This document shows positions 22,105-33,985 of a stretch of 59,043 nt of DNA, one piece after another. Below the pieces are notes generated by a model. That model was not told the DNA's origin. It saw only the letters and a list, made by a program, of their open reading frames with translations, and ran no database searches. The DNA comes from Chara braunii (Eukaryota > Streptophyta > Charophyceae > Charales > Characeae): assembly GCA_003427395.1 (NCBI GenBank), contig BFEA01000170.1, forward strand, positions 1,423,359 through 1,482,401, read 5' to 3'. Numbering within the stretch: position 1 is the stretch's first letter; each line of letters opens with the position of its first letter. Position numbers and translations under genes: made by a program.

Positions 22105-24056
22105 ACAAAGATTGAAGTTGCATTTTACATCCAAGTGAAAAAGATTGAGCATGGAGGGAGAGTGAGTGAAACTCACTCCCAATCTAGGAAACACAAAGGC
22201 AAAAGTTGTGGAATACTTTGGAGTGGGAAAATTGACAAACTATCAACACATAATGACATCAATACTAAGATGAACAAAAAATAGAGTTGCAATTTACACC
22301 CAAGTGGAAAGATGATAAAAAAGTGAAGCATGCATGAAAACTCAAAATGCAAACTGGTGAAGTACTTTGAAGTGNNNNNNNNNNNNNNNNNNNNNNNNNN
22401 NNNNNNNNNNNNNNNNNNNNNNNNNNNNNNNNNNNNNNNNNNNNNNNNNNNNNNNNNNNNNNNNNNNNNNNNNNNNNNNNNNNNNNNNNNNNNNNNNNNN
22501 NNNNNNNNNNNNNNNNNNNNNNNNNNNNNNNNNNNNNNNNNNNNNNNNNNNNNNNNNNNNNNNNNNNNNNNNNNNNNNNNNNNNNNNNNNNNNNNNNNNN
22601 NNNNNNNNNNNNNNNNNNNNNNNNNNNNNNNNNNNNNNNNNNNNNNNNNNNNNNNNNNNNNNNNNNNNNNNNNNNNNNNNNNNNNNNNNNNNNNNNNNNN
22701 NNNNNNNNNNNNNNNNNNNNNNNNNNNNNNNNNNNNNNNNNNNNNNNNNNNNNNNNNNNNNNNNNNNNNNNNNNNNNNNNNNNNNNNNNNNNNNNNNNNN
22801 NNNNNNNNNNNNNNNNNNNNNNNNNNNNNNNNNNNNNNNNNNNNNNNNNNNNNNNNNNNNNNNNNNNNNNNNNNNNNNNNNNNNNNNNNNNNNNNNNNNN
22901 NNNNNNNNNNNNNNNNNNNNNNNNNNNNNNNNNNNNNNNNNNNNNNNNNNNNNNNNNNNNNNNNNNNNNNNNNNNNNNACATGAAAAATCAACGTGCAAA
23001 GTGCCAAAATACTTCGAAGTGAGAAAATTGACAAATGTTGAGCATATGATGACATCAACACTAAGAAGAGCAAAAAATAAGATTGCGATTTACAACCAAG
23101 TGGAAAAGTCATCAAAAAGTAAAGGGAGAGTGAGTTTCATACATGGAAAATCAAAGCGCAAAGTGATAAAATACTTCGAAGTGAAAATTTTTACAAAAAT
23201 CATGAGCATATGCTGACATCAACACCAATAAAAGCAAGAATTATGATTGCGATTCACACCCAAATAGAAAGATCATAAAAAAGTGAAGAGCTCATGCATG
23301 AAAAATCAAAGTGCAAAGTGGCGAAATACTTCGAAGTGAGAAAATAAACAAATCATGAGTATTTGATGACATCAACACTAAGAAGAGCAAGAAATAAAAT
23401 GACTATTCACACCCAAGTAGAAAAACTTTGACGGAATACATGCCCAGATAGAAATACTTTCACGATTCACACCCAGGTATAAATACTTTGACGAAATACA
23501 CACTCATGCATGAAAAATCAAAGGGTAAAGTGACGAAATACTTTGACGTGAAAAAATGAAAAAAACATGAGTATATGATGACATAAAACACTAAGAACGG
23601 CAAGACATAGGATTGCGATTTACACCCAAGCGGAAAGATCATCGAAAAGTGAAAGGGTAGTGAGTTTCATGCATGGAAAATAAAAATCCAAAGTGGCGAA
23701 ATACTTCGAAGTGGAAAAATAGACAAATCATGAGCACATGGTGACATCAACACTAAGAAGAGCAAGAAATAGGATTGCGATTCACACCCAAGTAGAAGGA
23801 TCATCAAAAAGTGAAGGACGAGTTAATGAAACTCACTCTGATGCATGAAAAATCAAAGTGCAAAGTGATGAAATACTTCGAAGTGGAAAATTTGACAAAT
23901 CATGAGCATATGATGACATCAACACTAAGAAGAGCAAGAAATAAGATTGCGATTTGCACCCAAGTGGAAGTATCATAAAAAAGGAAAAGGACATGCATAA
24001 AAATTCAAACTGCAAAGTGACGAATTACTTTGAAGTGGTAAAATAGACTACACGAA
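22105..24056. repeat. Satellite array, about 165-bp unit, with a 604-bp gap
   Basis: Diverged units carry the words GATGACATCAACACTAAGAA, ACACCCAAGTGGAAAGATCA and AAATACTTCGAAGTG. The first word recurs at about 22250, 23045, 23210, 23360, 23573, 23735 and 23910, spacings of roughly 150-213. N fills 22375-22978. The near-nucleosomal period and A+T richness resemble a centromere-type satellite, but the array is short. Confidence 0.85.
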
Positions 24057-24286
24057 GACAATCTTTAGTGGACAAGCTACTTCCTATCTTCCCAGGCTTA
24101 GTATGTCAGTTATGGAGAGAGTGGGGGAGGGGGAGAAAGGAGAGGAAGGAGATGAAAAAAAATGAAGACTAATTAGGAGAAGAAAAAGAAAAAAGAGAAT
24201 AAGATGAAGAGTGAGAAGGAGAAGAATAAGAAAAGGAAGGAGAGCAAGGGGGAAAAAAAAAGAGGAAGAAGAAGAAGAAGGAGGGG

Positions 24287-24320
<34 letters not shown>

Positions 24321-24580
24321 ACCTCCCACTCACCTCCTTCAGTATTTTGAGATGGAGATGCCAACCTTGGTGAAACCCTCTTCTTTTTTGCACTCTTGCA
24401 GACCAGCTATAACTTCCTTCTTCTTCAAACCCTCATCTCCTTCCTTCCCCAGCCTCTCCAAGGCTATGATAAGCTCCTACCACTAAGGTCATGGAGTTTT
24501 CCCCACTAGGAGGGTTAAGTGGACCCCCACTAGCCTTTCTCTCTTTCTCACAGCCTGGGGGCTATAGCGGATCACTTCCT
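24057..24580. other. Purine-rich tract and poly-A, no gene
   Basis: 24115-24320 is nearly all A/G on plus (GAAGAAG words, A runs at 24288-24309), giving false Phe/Ser-rich frames on minus. 24330-24580 is unremarkable. Confidence 0.6.
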
Positions 24581-25480
24581 TGGGCCAGCACTACCTCTAC
24601 CAGCCTCAACAACCTCTCCCACTAGCCTACAGTCTCCTCAAGGCTTCCAAAGTGGCAGTGGTTCCCCCCCCCTCACTCCGGTTGAGAGCAGAGTTATCTT
24701 GGGCTCACGCAAGCAGCATGTACTTGCCTAATGCAAATGTGAGTGTGGCGGGATGCTCCCCAACTTATGTAGGTTGGGCACAACACTTTGGTCAACCCAT
24801 GGGCTTCCCCATGTGCCCCATGGTGAACCGAGGTACCCCCAAGACTTTTTCTCTTCGGGAGCACCCAAGCCTTTTTTTGGCCTCTTCGGGAGCACCCAAG
24901 CCTTTTTTTGGCCAGGTACATGCAGTCCGAGTGGTTGGTACCAGATCGGCCTGCTTTTACAGTTTTGTCATACCTCATTTTTACTTTTAGATGTTGCCCC
25001 TTGGGTCCGAATATTCAAGGGGCAGGCCTACTTGAGAAAAAAAAACATTGTGAGTCGTTTCTCGATTTTTCTTGTTCCTACCCCAATTTAAGTAGGCCGA
25101 GGTATTTCCTTGTACCTCGATGTTATCTCAGTCTTGGATCTGGCTGGGATCCATGACTAGTATTAATCCGAGCTACCCCCAGCTGCTTCAGATTTGAGAC
25201 CCAAAGCCCTTTTTTTTAATTTTTGGTGCATCTAACCTTCTTTTTCGGCCAAATGCACTTTTTCGCCTTTTTTCCTCTTTTGGTTCTTTCCATTTCGGGC
25301 TGCCAACTTATTTCGGAGTTGGCCGTTTCAGTTGGCCCCACAAAAAACGGCCATATCCTCTCCTCCATGAGATGTGGGCTCAGATCCACGGTCCAGAAAA
25401 AACACGGCTAAGTTCGTTTTGTTTTTTCTCTCAATTTTCTCTTTTTAATTCGGATATCGTCGAGATAATGCCCCAATGGC
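24581..25480. other. Non-genic region with a 30-bp tandem duplication
   Basis: TCTTCGGGAGCACCCAAGCC and the following T run are repeated twice in tandem at about 24852-24912. No protein family is recognised in the 136-codon plus frame at 24580-24990. Confidence 0.6.
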
Positions 25481-25499
25481 CTTATCCCTTCACTCCGAT

Positions 25500-28000
25500 T
25501 ACCCTCCCCTAAATTTGGAGTGATGAGGTCACAGTAGGGACTTGCCCGTCCCTATTGTGCCAGTCCCAACTAACCGACACATCCTCCTCCACTTTTTTCT
25601 CCCCCTTTGTCTCATTCTCCCTTCTTTTTCTCCCCTTTTTATTTTCTTTTCTTTTATTTCTGCTGTGACAAGTGTCAAGCAGCTGTAGACTTTTTTTCCA
25701 GGTCATAGATCTTGATTTACGCCCAGATCTAGATCGAGCAGTTGACTGTTATTTATCGAATCATAATGATGAAGCCCCTACACTCACGGGGTCTCCATTT
25801 TGCCTCCGTTAGTCTCAATTTTTGGTCCCCCCCGCTCCAATTTTTCTTTGACAACCTATTTTCTGCATAGAGCCCCTTGGGGCTCTATTTTCTCATGCCT
25901 TAATAGTCCAAGATATCTCGAACTGCAGGGTAAGTCTCCCATCACCATTCCTTCTCTTTTTTTTTACTCCTCACTCCCTCTATCTTGGCCTCACTCAATC
26001 CTTGCACTAGTGGTTGCTAATATTTTCCTCCTTCAAGATCTTGATCCTGATAGTGTTGCTTGCTTCGTGTGTTCATCCTCTATTCGGGGCCTGCAGTTTC
26101 TCTTGGGATACTGAAGTCCCCGACACTCGTGCCACACTAGTTCCATTTTTTTTTTTTTGTCACATCGGTGGCCCCCCGACACATATATCAAATTTGAATT
26201 ATTTTTATTAGGATTCATTTAGTTCCCGACATCGTTCCCGATGACTTCCCACTTTTATTTGAGACCCCCCAGTCCTTGACAGTCCCAATCTCTCCTTTCC
26301 ATGTGTCTCAAGTGCCTTGATTATTCTCGACCGCGAGATCCTCATCTCACGGTTGTTATTTACTGTCTCCACTTGCTCCAAGTTTGAAACACTTATTTTT
26401 AGTGTTTTAAGTGTGTCAAGGCTCATTTTCCTTTGGTTTTGGCACCGCACTGCAGTCTGTTATTTCTTGGACTGCAATAATGGTAATTTTCCTAGCATAA
26501 TTGCCCCACAACTTACCCCAAACTGAAACAAAATGAAGCGGTCAATTTTCAAGTGCATCCAGACTCAATTTGTTAGTTTCGGATGTACTCAAAACAAGTG
26601 TTCTTCCTCCCTCTTGTAATCCTTTGTATCTCGGTTCCATGAGGTCTTGATATTCTTTGATTTTCTCAGTAAAATCTAAAAAAAATCAAGATACTTTGTA
26701 ACCGATTCACCCTTGGATGAATCTGGTCATAAAAGTATCTCTCATCTGGCCGTTTATTGTTTTTAGTGACTTTTTTTTTTTTTCCTTTTTTTTCCCCTCC
26801 AAATCTGAACTATACGGATTTAGCAGTCCGTACTTGTGTCAGTCCCTCTGACAGCCAACTCACTTATTTCCTCTCATCCTCTTTTGTCTGATTCTCCCTT
26901 CTTTTTCTCTGCTTTTTCTTTTTTTTTCTTTTTTTTTCTCACATTTCAAGTGTCAATTAATTGTTGTTTTTTTTTCTAGGCCCTATCTCTTGCTTTAGGC
27001 CTAGTTCATGCCCAAGGTGCAGTCCGTTATTTCTGGGACTGTAATTGTAGCATCCTCATGCTCATGGGAACCCCATTTTGCCTCCGTTTTCTCCAAACTG
27101 TTGCCCCTCCTACTCTGATTTTCTCCCGAAGGATTGTTTTTCACATATTTTTTCTAGGGTGGTTGGTCCGAAATATTCCAGATTACAGTCCACCTCCTCT
27201 TCCACATTTCTTTTCTTCCTTTTTCCCTTTACGACTCTCCCACTTGCTCTCACTTGTGTTTGCACTAGTGCTGCTAATATTATGGATCGTTTAGATCTTG
27301 ATCTTGACGACTCGTCTTGCTTCAAATATTTCTTTCTCACGACACTCCGCAGTTTTTCCTTGGGGCAACTCAGGTCCCCGGCACTTGTCCCGCACTAGTC
27401 CCCGACACTTATCCCGCACTAATCCCCGACACTTATCCCGCTGGTGGTCCCCCAACCCTTGTCCCGCCGGCGGTCCCGTCAGCACTTGTCCCAAAATGTT
27501 ATTATTTTTACATCGTCCCATATGGTCCCCGACACCTTTTCCCACGTTGTCTCGCTTTTCCTTGGTTTTTCTCATTCCTCCGGCACCCCATTTTTCGCCT
27601 TCTCATGTGTCCCAAGCGTGCCGTCCTCCTCGACCGTGAAATCTCTAATTTCGTGATCGCCGTTTATTGTCGAAAATGACCCCCATGCTTGGGGCTTTCT
27701 TTTCTAGTGTCTTGTGGTCGTCAAGGTTCTTTTTCTCATGATCTTGACACTCCCTTGTTGTCCACTACATTCCCTCTGGATTTCTTCTAAGTTCAACGGC
27801 CTAGGGGCCTCGAAATTGAGGCTCTCAAGTCCGTGGCCTCGAAATTGACACTCCTTTTTTTTCCAGTTTTTTTTATCGTGGTTCCCAAGGTCATTCATCT
27901 TTCAAGTTGTTCGTGGCCCGACACCTGCACGGGTGACTCCTACTAGTTTTCGTTTTGCATCCCGTTGCTTGGTCTATGGCCCTTAGGTTCTTCTCATATC
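25500..28000. repeat. Diverged 1.28-kb tandem duplication in T/C-rich sequence
   Basis: 25520-26760 and about 26800-28000 share ordered words at a constant offset of about 1276-1281, for example CCATTTTGCCTCCGTT (25793 and 27069), TTCTCCCTTCTTTTTCTC (25615 and 26892) and a TCGACCG-GAGATCTC-like block (26328 and 27632). Inner sub-repeats (CAGTCYGTTATTTCTKGGACTG near 26450 and 27020) add complexity. T and C runs dominate. No gene recognised. Confidence 0.7.
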
Positions 28001-28559
28001 GTATTCAGATAGCTTCCTCGGCCACATGCACGCTCTCATGTGTAGGTGGTACGACATCAATTTCCTTGACGTCGTTGACCCCCTTCTACCTGTAGTGCTT
28101 TGACCTCATGGTACTATTTTCTCAGCGGTCCTCCTTCTTTGAGAAGGGGGCCGTCTTTACCAGTTTCCCGCAGCACTTCGCCGCTCACCATTCTGTTGGT
28201 CCAATCCTGACCCAATGATTCCGGTAGCTTGGGACATCCTCCAGGGCCCTAGATGTCGACATTCCTGCCTTAACTCTTCATTTGTTCTGTCTCTCTTGCT
28301 TCCTCATTCCGGATTCCTCTGCCATGCACACTTTAACCATATATTATCTCTCAGAGGTCGGGACTCGACTTGGGAACTACGGGTCCAACACATTCCCCCC
28401 ACTCATTCCCGATGTCCTCATCCCGCACCAGTTCGTGGATAGTAGGGGGCGAAGCGGGTTTGGAGGGGTAGACAAGAGGGGGGGAGGACGAGGTGTGATA
28501 GGCGGTTAGTTTGCCATAATTTTTCTTGGTCTTCTCTCATGCCTTTCCTCTATTGTTCG
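28001..28559. other. Non-genic; candidate minus-strand polypurine tract near 28400
   Basis: On minus, AATGAGTGGGGGGAA precedes TGTGTTGG at about 28404-28382. A related block on minus at about 55623-55600 reads TTGAGTGGGGGGAAGG then TGTGTC, with similar upstream sequence (GATGGGGACATCA-like). These resemble the polypurine tract/LTR-start junctions of another retroelement family. Confidence 0.4.
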
Positions 28560-28574
28560 AAATAATCTGTGTTT

Positions 28575-28725
28575 TTGATCGTGTAGTCCGTGTTTTTTTC
28601 CTAAGTTTGGGCACCCGCAATGCATCAATTAATCTGTCTTTCGGACCGTGTAGTCCGTGTTTCTTTCCCAAGTTTGACCACCCTCAATGCATCAATTAAT
28701 CTGCCTTTCGGACCGTGTAGTCCAT
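28575..28725. repeat. 67-bp tandem repeat, left of the composite insertion
   Basis: Two units of TCCGTGTTTCTTTCCCAAGT... ending GGACCGTGTAG. The same repeat resumes at 54475 on the other side of the D/E/B/C insertion, so this is its target site. Confidence 0.85.
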
Positions 28726-30524
28726 TGTCGGGCGCATCGGTCCGGCACCGCACGAGGCAGCGTGGGACCCTCCCGGCGGCGTCACGCATGAGTTGGTTTA
28801 AATCCTTCGAACGAAAATACATGGAGCTTCCGCAAGCCGATCCGGCCAAGTGCGCCAGCCATACCTCTCGCGAGCCCCTACGACAGGATAGGGCCTACGC
28901 GAGGCACAACTTACCTCCACCTTACGGGAGTTGTCACCTCCCTTCGGTGGGCGTATCCCCCCCGAGCTACCAGTCCACAGTACGAAAGCTAATCAGTTGC
29001 AATCGCAGAGGTGGACCAGCCGAGGGCGTTTCTCGTTCGCTGTAGCATAGGGGGTACGTGCGGTAATACGCCTCCATCGAACCCGCATGCGAACCGACAT
29101 CTTGGGGGGTTGAAGTCCCAAGCGCGGCTCGTCGTCGGTCGACTAGGACACATCCCACACACCACGTGCACACCACTTTTACGAACACAAAAATAAAACT
29201 CACACACGCACACATACGAGACGTCACAACACAAACAACGTGACAACGCTCCTAGCCCCTCGGTAGCCAACCCATAACTTTCTGATGCGGAAATCGGATA
29301 GGCGTCGCGCGGGAGACTTAGTATAAAACCGGGCGGACGCAGGGCTAACTCATATCGACTCGCAATGCAAGAGTACGCAGGCGGTCGCAATGATGGCGTA
29401 CTATGTAGTACCCATACTCATGCGGCCCTCGTTATTCTCGACGGTCGCATTCGACACTTAAGTGTCGGCTGGCATGCGCTCTGAGGGTCAATCTCTCGAC
29501 GCTGGACAACCGCCAAGCGTGGTTGAGGACCACACACCCTCTTCTGCACTCTGTGCAGAGTGGGTGGTACACAGGTCCATACCTATGGTGACAGTCGTTT
29601 CTTACTGCCATGGAGATAAGCCTCACTCCAGGCCTGGACAGGAGTCAAGGGGTTTGACTTTGATGGCTGCCACGGACTACAACGTCCAACCATAATACAA
29701 ATCTCTAAAAAACAAAGGATAAAGGGAGATCTCCCTTTTTTCTCAAACCCATAGTCTGGCTAACCCTTGCGCACGATCACAATAAGCTGCGCGCATGCCC
29801 AAAGCACATATAAATACATACATAAGGTTTATTCATAGAGGACGATCACTTCTCACAGTCACAGTGGGGATCCTCTCAGCCATATATGTATGTAATCGCA
29901 GACGGTCACATCAAGAAGCCGAACCACAACCATACCTGCAATCACATCAAAGATTCATCCAGAAGTCCACGCACTACACGGGGTCAACTTCAACCATTCC
30001 TTGCACTCATACCCCTCACTTTAGCCATACAAGCCTCACTCATGCAACTTTTAAATAAATACTCAGTACTTTTGTTGGATGACCATTCAATAAAGTCCGG
30101 GTGAAAACACAACAAAACAGTTCAATCACAAGGCTAAAGCCTTTAGGTTGAGTGGCAGGAGTGAATTGGAGTTGAATCGTAAACCGACGAATCGACAATC
30201 GACTTGTTATCAATGATAACAGAAGATAATCCTTATAGGACCAAGCTGAACCCAGCTCAAATCCTGAATTGATTGATCAAGAAGACCTGTAACACAAGGC
30301 AGGCCAATCCCTAAGCTAAAATCATAAGTGTATGGAGAATACAACACCATAACACATTCTCATTCAAAATCTCCCTATAAGCTAAGCCTAAGTCTACCTC
30401 TAAGTCAGTTTCTAAGCAAAGGTAGACCAACTGCAGAATCTTCCGTATACAGGGTGGATTGCCAGAATCGCCACCTGTCAAAATATAATGTAACTCCTCT
30501 AAATCAAGAAAAATTCGGCAGCGC
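28726..30524 (-). mobile_element. Solo giant LTR, minus strand, 3' part (E)
   Basis: Plus-strand 28726 begins TGTCGGGCGC, the reverse complement of the LTR end ...GCGCCCGACA. The reverse complement of 29400-30260 aligns with 37345-38100 of copy B, for example TATGGTTGGACGTTGTAGTC in both. It stops at 30524 inside the region where B begins. Read on minus, D (54474 to 47831) joins E (30524 to 28726) to make one LTR of 8443 bp. No gene recognised. Confidence 0.75.
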
Positions 30525-31948
30525 TGTCAGCGCGAATACCCTTACAAGGGTATCCGCCCTGCTTTTTGCAAGTGACAGAAAATAAATCTCGTCGAAATTT
30601 GAGCACACTGCACGAGTTGTGCGTTTGGTTCTCGTTGACTGAATGGTTGACGGGGAGTAGAGAGTATGTGAGAGCGCAATTTTGAGGAGTGCGTGATGAT
30701 TTTTGTTTTTTTCTTGATGCTATAGGGTCGGCGTTTCCGCCAGCAAAAAAAATTGTTTTGATTAAAACTCGGGACGGTTGTCCATTATGTTGAAGTGACC
30801 CTGGTGCCCGTGCGCTCATGCGGAAGGCGTCATTAGGCGGTAATGTTACTTTTGGGCACAGGTTGGAGCATGCGAAAGGAAGTAAAACGCGAGCGGTGGC
30901 CCCCGCGTGGCATTACGGGGCCTACGAGGGTGACATGCTAAACAAAATCTGCCCCCTTATGGCATGTGCGTACGTACGGGGCCGTGGGATTGAAGGGGAA
31001 GTCAAGCAGCAGCCATAACACTGCTGCTGCAGGCCCGGGTTGGCTGGCCATACTATTCATATGCAGGGAAGCGCACAACCTGTCCAGGCTCGGCCTTAGC
31101 CCTATTGGTTACAGTGCTAGACTTTTACCAGGTGGATCCCGGGATTGAGTACAACAACAAGCGGCGGAGGAGCAGTGGAGTGGACTTTGGAGCAAACTGA
31201 GGGGTTGAGGGTCTCGTGGGACTATCCCCCTTGGTTTTTGCTGGGGAGTACGACTGTGGGCCTGCAAGGGAGGACCAAAGACCAAGCGGCAATGGTCCCC
31301 CGGCCCCTCAGCTGTCTTCCTAGGATCACTAAGTTTTTAGTTTTTTCTGTTATTAGTACTATTATTATATTTCTTATTTTTCATTCCTGTCCCATCTGAA
31401 AAGGCACAGCAGTGCTGTCCGAACCCTGCCTGCGCAGAACCAGGCTAGAGGCGGTGAGGAGGAAGCTCGCACCGATGCTGACACTTACATTATAACCGGG
31501 AATAGGGGCGACAGACCAGACCGAACAGCCCAGTAGCTGACCCCCTCCGCAGTTCCCCTCAGGATAGCTGGTGTTATTGAAGTTACTAAAAGAACCAGCG
31601 GCAATTGGTTCTTAGTAAGAGCGGAAGCGGGGCATGGTCAGGGAAGGGCCGCCCGTTCGCTATAAGAGAATGAGGTGTGAGCATGGTCGTGGGGACCTGC
31701 ATTGGGAGTATAACCTGAGCATGCCCGTTGAGGCCCCAAAGACGGTAAACTGTGCCAGAGCGGAGTGGCCCAGGGCACAGTGGGGAGGCACGCAGCTGTA
31801 GCCAGCTGGTCATATGGAAACCCCCCATCCTGCTGTTTCATTTTATTTTTGTTTTATTTTTATTTATTTTTTGTATACCCTTTTGTTTCCAGCTTGAGAC
31901 ACGGCCCATGTGCTGGTTCCAGGACCAGTCGTGAGGCCCAATAGCCTA

Positions 31949-31971
31949 GTTCAGTGGATACACCACTGAAC
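31949..31971 (+). other. Perfect 9-bp inverted repeat just upstream of the U6-like sequence
   Basis: GTTCAGTGG, ATACA, CCACTGAAC: a perfect stem with a 5-base loop. The preceding bases, TAGCCTAGTTCAGTGG, resemble a tRNA A box. It may be a tRNA-like leader fused to the U6-like body. Confidence 0.6.
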
Positions 31972-31990
31972 TGTGGAAATATAGACCTGT

Positions 31991-32085
31991 GTCCCAGTCC
32001 TTTGGGACATCTGGTAAAATTGAAACGATACAGAGGAGATTAGCATGACCCCTGCACAAGGCTGGCTTGCATAAATAGAGAGGTA
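31991..32085 (+). ncRNA. U6: U6 snRNA-like sequence, probably a retropseudogene
   Basis: GTCCC...GGGAC forms the 5' stem-loop. Next come an ACATCTGGTAAAATTG-like segment, GAAACGATACAGAGG, the invariant-type AGATTAGCATG and CCCCTGCACAAGG. These are, in order, the conserved blocks of U6, the catalytic RNA of the spliceosome. Differences from the consensus: a longer 5' loop, ACAGAGG where ACAGAGA is expected, and a diverged 3' third. A short TATA-like AAATATAG stands about 15 bases upstream, too close for a normal plant U6 promoter, and no T-run terminator follows at once. Most likely an inactive copy inside LTR B. Copy D has no counterpart at the matching offset. Confidence 0.75.
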
Positions 32086-32399
32086 TAACTCTCTCTTCGC
32101 TTGCTGTGGTGAGTATCGTCCTAGAGGGTGAGGCAACGCACACTAGTGGGAGGGTGGTAGTATAGGTTAGAAAGGAGAAAGATAATGCAGGAGAGCGCAG
32201 TACCACGAGAAGGGAAGCAGCAGAAACAGCAAGAAGCAAAAGAGGAATGAACCTGGACGTCAAGATGGGCTAGATACATGCGAAAAAGGAGGGATACAAC
32301 GAGGAGGTAATAGCTATGGTGGGAGATGAAGGATGCATGTCCCGCCAGGTTCATGATGAAAGTGACCGGGAGGAGGATGTGGACAGAGGTTATCAGGAT
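32086..32399 (+). other. LTR B spacer: no gene recognised
   Basis: Purine-rich sequence between the U6-like copy and array 6. No conserved frame or repeat. Confidence 0.5.
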
Positions 32400-33020
32400 G
32401 GGCGAACGAGAATTTGCAGTCAGATGGGGAGGAGGGTTAGTAGAAGGAAAGGAAGAAGAAAAAAATGGTGCGCGAAGGTGACGGGAGTATAGCTATTGGG
32501 GGGGGGGAAAAACGTCCATATTTCGCTCGATTCATTATAGAATAGAACGAAGTAAGATGCTATTAAGGGGTTTTGATGATAGGCGAATCCAAATATGATG
32601 ATAGTTTTAGCAGGGGGTTAGTAGAATGGGAGATTGATGAAGAAAGGGCCGCGCGGAGCTATGGAGGAAGGGGGAGGGAAAAAGTTTTTCTCACTCGTTA
32701 ATAGGCGGATTTGGGCAAGGGAAGATTCAAATTGGGGGGTTTTGGCCATTGCGAGTTGGATGGGAGTGTTAGTTTTAGATGAAAGTTAGTGTAGAAGGAG
32801 GTATTGAGAGAAGGGGATGCGAGGAGCTATGGAGGAAGGAAAAAGAAGACGGGGGCAGGACAACCAATCTCGTCTGTTTCTAGATGAAAACGGGTGGTTG
32901 GAGAGTCCATTCGGAGGTTCTGATGATAGGCGAACCCAAATCTAATGCTAGAATTTGTAGATGGTTAGCGGATTTGGAGTTAGAAGGGCGAATGTATTTA
33001 GACTGGGAAGTGCGCCGGAT
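32400..33020 (+). repeat. Hairpin array 6 in LTR B (about 172-bp unit)
   Basis: Diverged units of about 170 bp share GGTTAGTAGAAxGG and GAGCTATGGAGGAAGG words. Each includes a CTCG-type inverted repeat, for example TTCGCTCGATTC with GAATAGAACGAA near 32522-32549. The reverse-complement counterpart in LTR D (50940-51180, 52130-52550) has better preserved stems. Confidence 0.6.
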
Positions 33021-33031
33021 ACATGCGCAGG

Positions 33032-33181
33032 AATAGAGGAGGTAGCAGATGGGCGGGAGCAAGGATCGCGGATGAAGAGATAACTTACCACTGTAAACTG
33101 GACAATAATAGAGGAGGTAGCAAATGGGCGGAAGCAAGGATCACGGATGAAGAGATAACTTACCACTGTAAACTGGAGATA
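33032..33181. repeat. 75-bp tandem duplication
   Basis: Two units with period 75 (GGTAGCAGATGGGCG at 33041, GGTAGCAAATGGGCG at 33116), about 95% alike. Each contains AACTTACCACTG, that is, a GTAAGT donor-like word on the minus strand. Confidence 0.9.
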
Positions 33182-33789
33182 CGGGATCAGCCGAGAGGCG
33201 GATTGCAGTGCTAAGCCATGCGTTAACGTGGCTGCAGTTTTGTGGTGTATCTTCCCATGATCTAATGGAAGATTCAACCTTGTTTTTTCACGTAGTGAAG
33301 AAGAGGCAATAACGTGGTTTGTCTTGCTCGCCATCCCGTTCATGGAGACCACTATGCCACTCATCTTGCTCGTTGTTGATGATCGTGATCCTCGTCTTGT
33401 TGCTGCTCACTCAGTTTGCGGTCGTCATCCCGTCCTTTTGCCTTCCCGTTGGCTTTGGATGGACCTTGCCTCCTAGATGGCCCGATGCATTTAGGTAGCT
33501 AGACATGTTGTGGGGTAGAAGGGAGAAGTGGAGAAGCTAGAGAGAGAGAGAGAGAGAAGGTGCCTACCTAAAGGGAGGGGCGAAGTGGAGCAACCAAAAG
33601 TCGGCTTACGGTGCCAAGGCCGGCTATTAGCCGACCGTCTTTCAGCGGATGCATCCACCCCTTTCTGGCGGGAGATTCACTTATGTTTGCCCAAGTATGG
33701 GTGCAACTATGTGGGAAACTGAAGCTGTATCTTTAAATATTGTAGCAAGAGATTCACTTATTTTTATTTTTATCTTTTCTATTTTAATT
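33182..33789 (+). other. LTR B spacer: no gene recognised
   Basis: A short (GA)n is at 33540-33557. GTCGGCT near 33601 pairs with AGCCGAC near 33628. AGATTCACTTAT occurs at about 33682 and 33751, the second copy just before the 18S-like segment, and may be target-duplication-like. Confidence 0.5.
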
Positions 33790-33985
33790 TACCTGATTGA
33801 TCCTGCCCATAGTTATGTGCGGGTCTTGCAGACTGAGCCATGCACGTCTAAGTCTGAGTGCGTTGCACTGAGAAACCACACCTAGATAACCGTGGTAATC
33901 CTCGAGTTAGAAACATGTAGCACATCCCAACTTCCGGAAGAAATGTGTTTTTGGATAAGAGGACGGTCCAAGTTTACCTTGAGCC
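33790..33985 (+). pseudogene. 18S rRNA 5'-end fragment (rRNA-derived pseudogene)
   Basis: It opens with TACCTGATTGATCCTGCC, one base from the universal 18S 5' end. Next come AGCCATGCACGTCTAAGT, TGAGAAAC, GATAACCGTGGTAAT, CTCGAGTTAGAAACATG and CAACTTCCGGAAG-AATG, blocks of 18S helices in correct order. The part between the first GAAAC block and GATAACCG is deleted (roughly 50-60 bases of the usual 18S), and similarity fades after about 33985. It starts at the mature 5' end, which suggests a copied RNA rather than a piece of rDNA. It sits inside LTR B. Confidence 0.85.

Noticed and set aside
22173-23115. Open frames across 22375-22978
   Set aside because: They consist mainly of undefined residues from the N gap.
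24580-24990. 136-codon plus frame as a gene
   Set aside because: Contains the 30-bp duplication and no recognisable domain; neighbouring frames are equally open.
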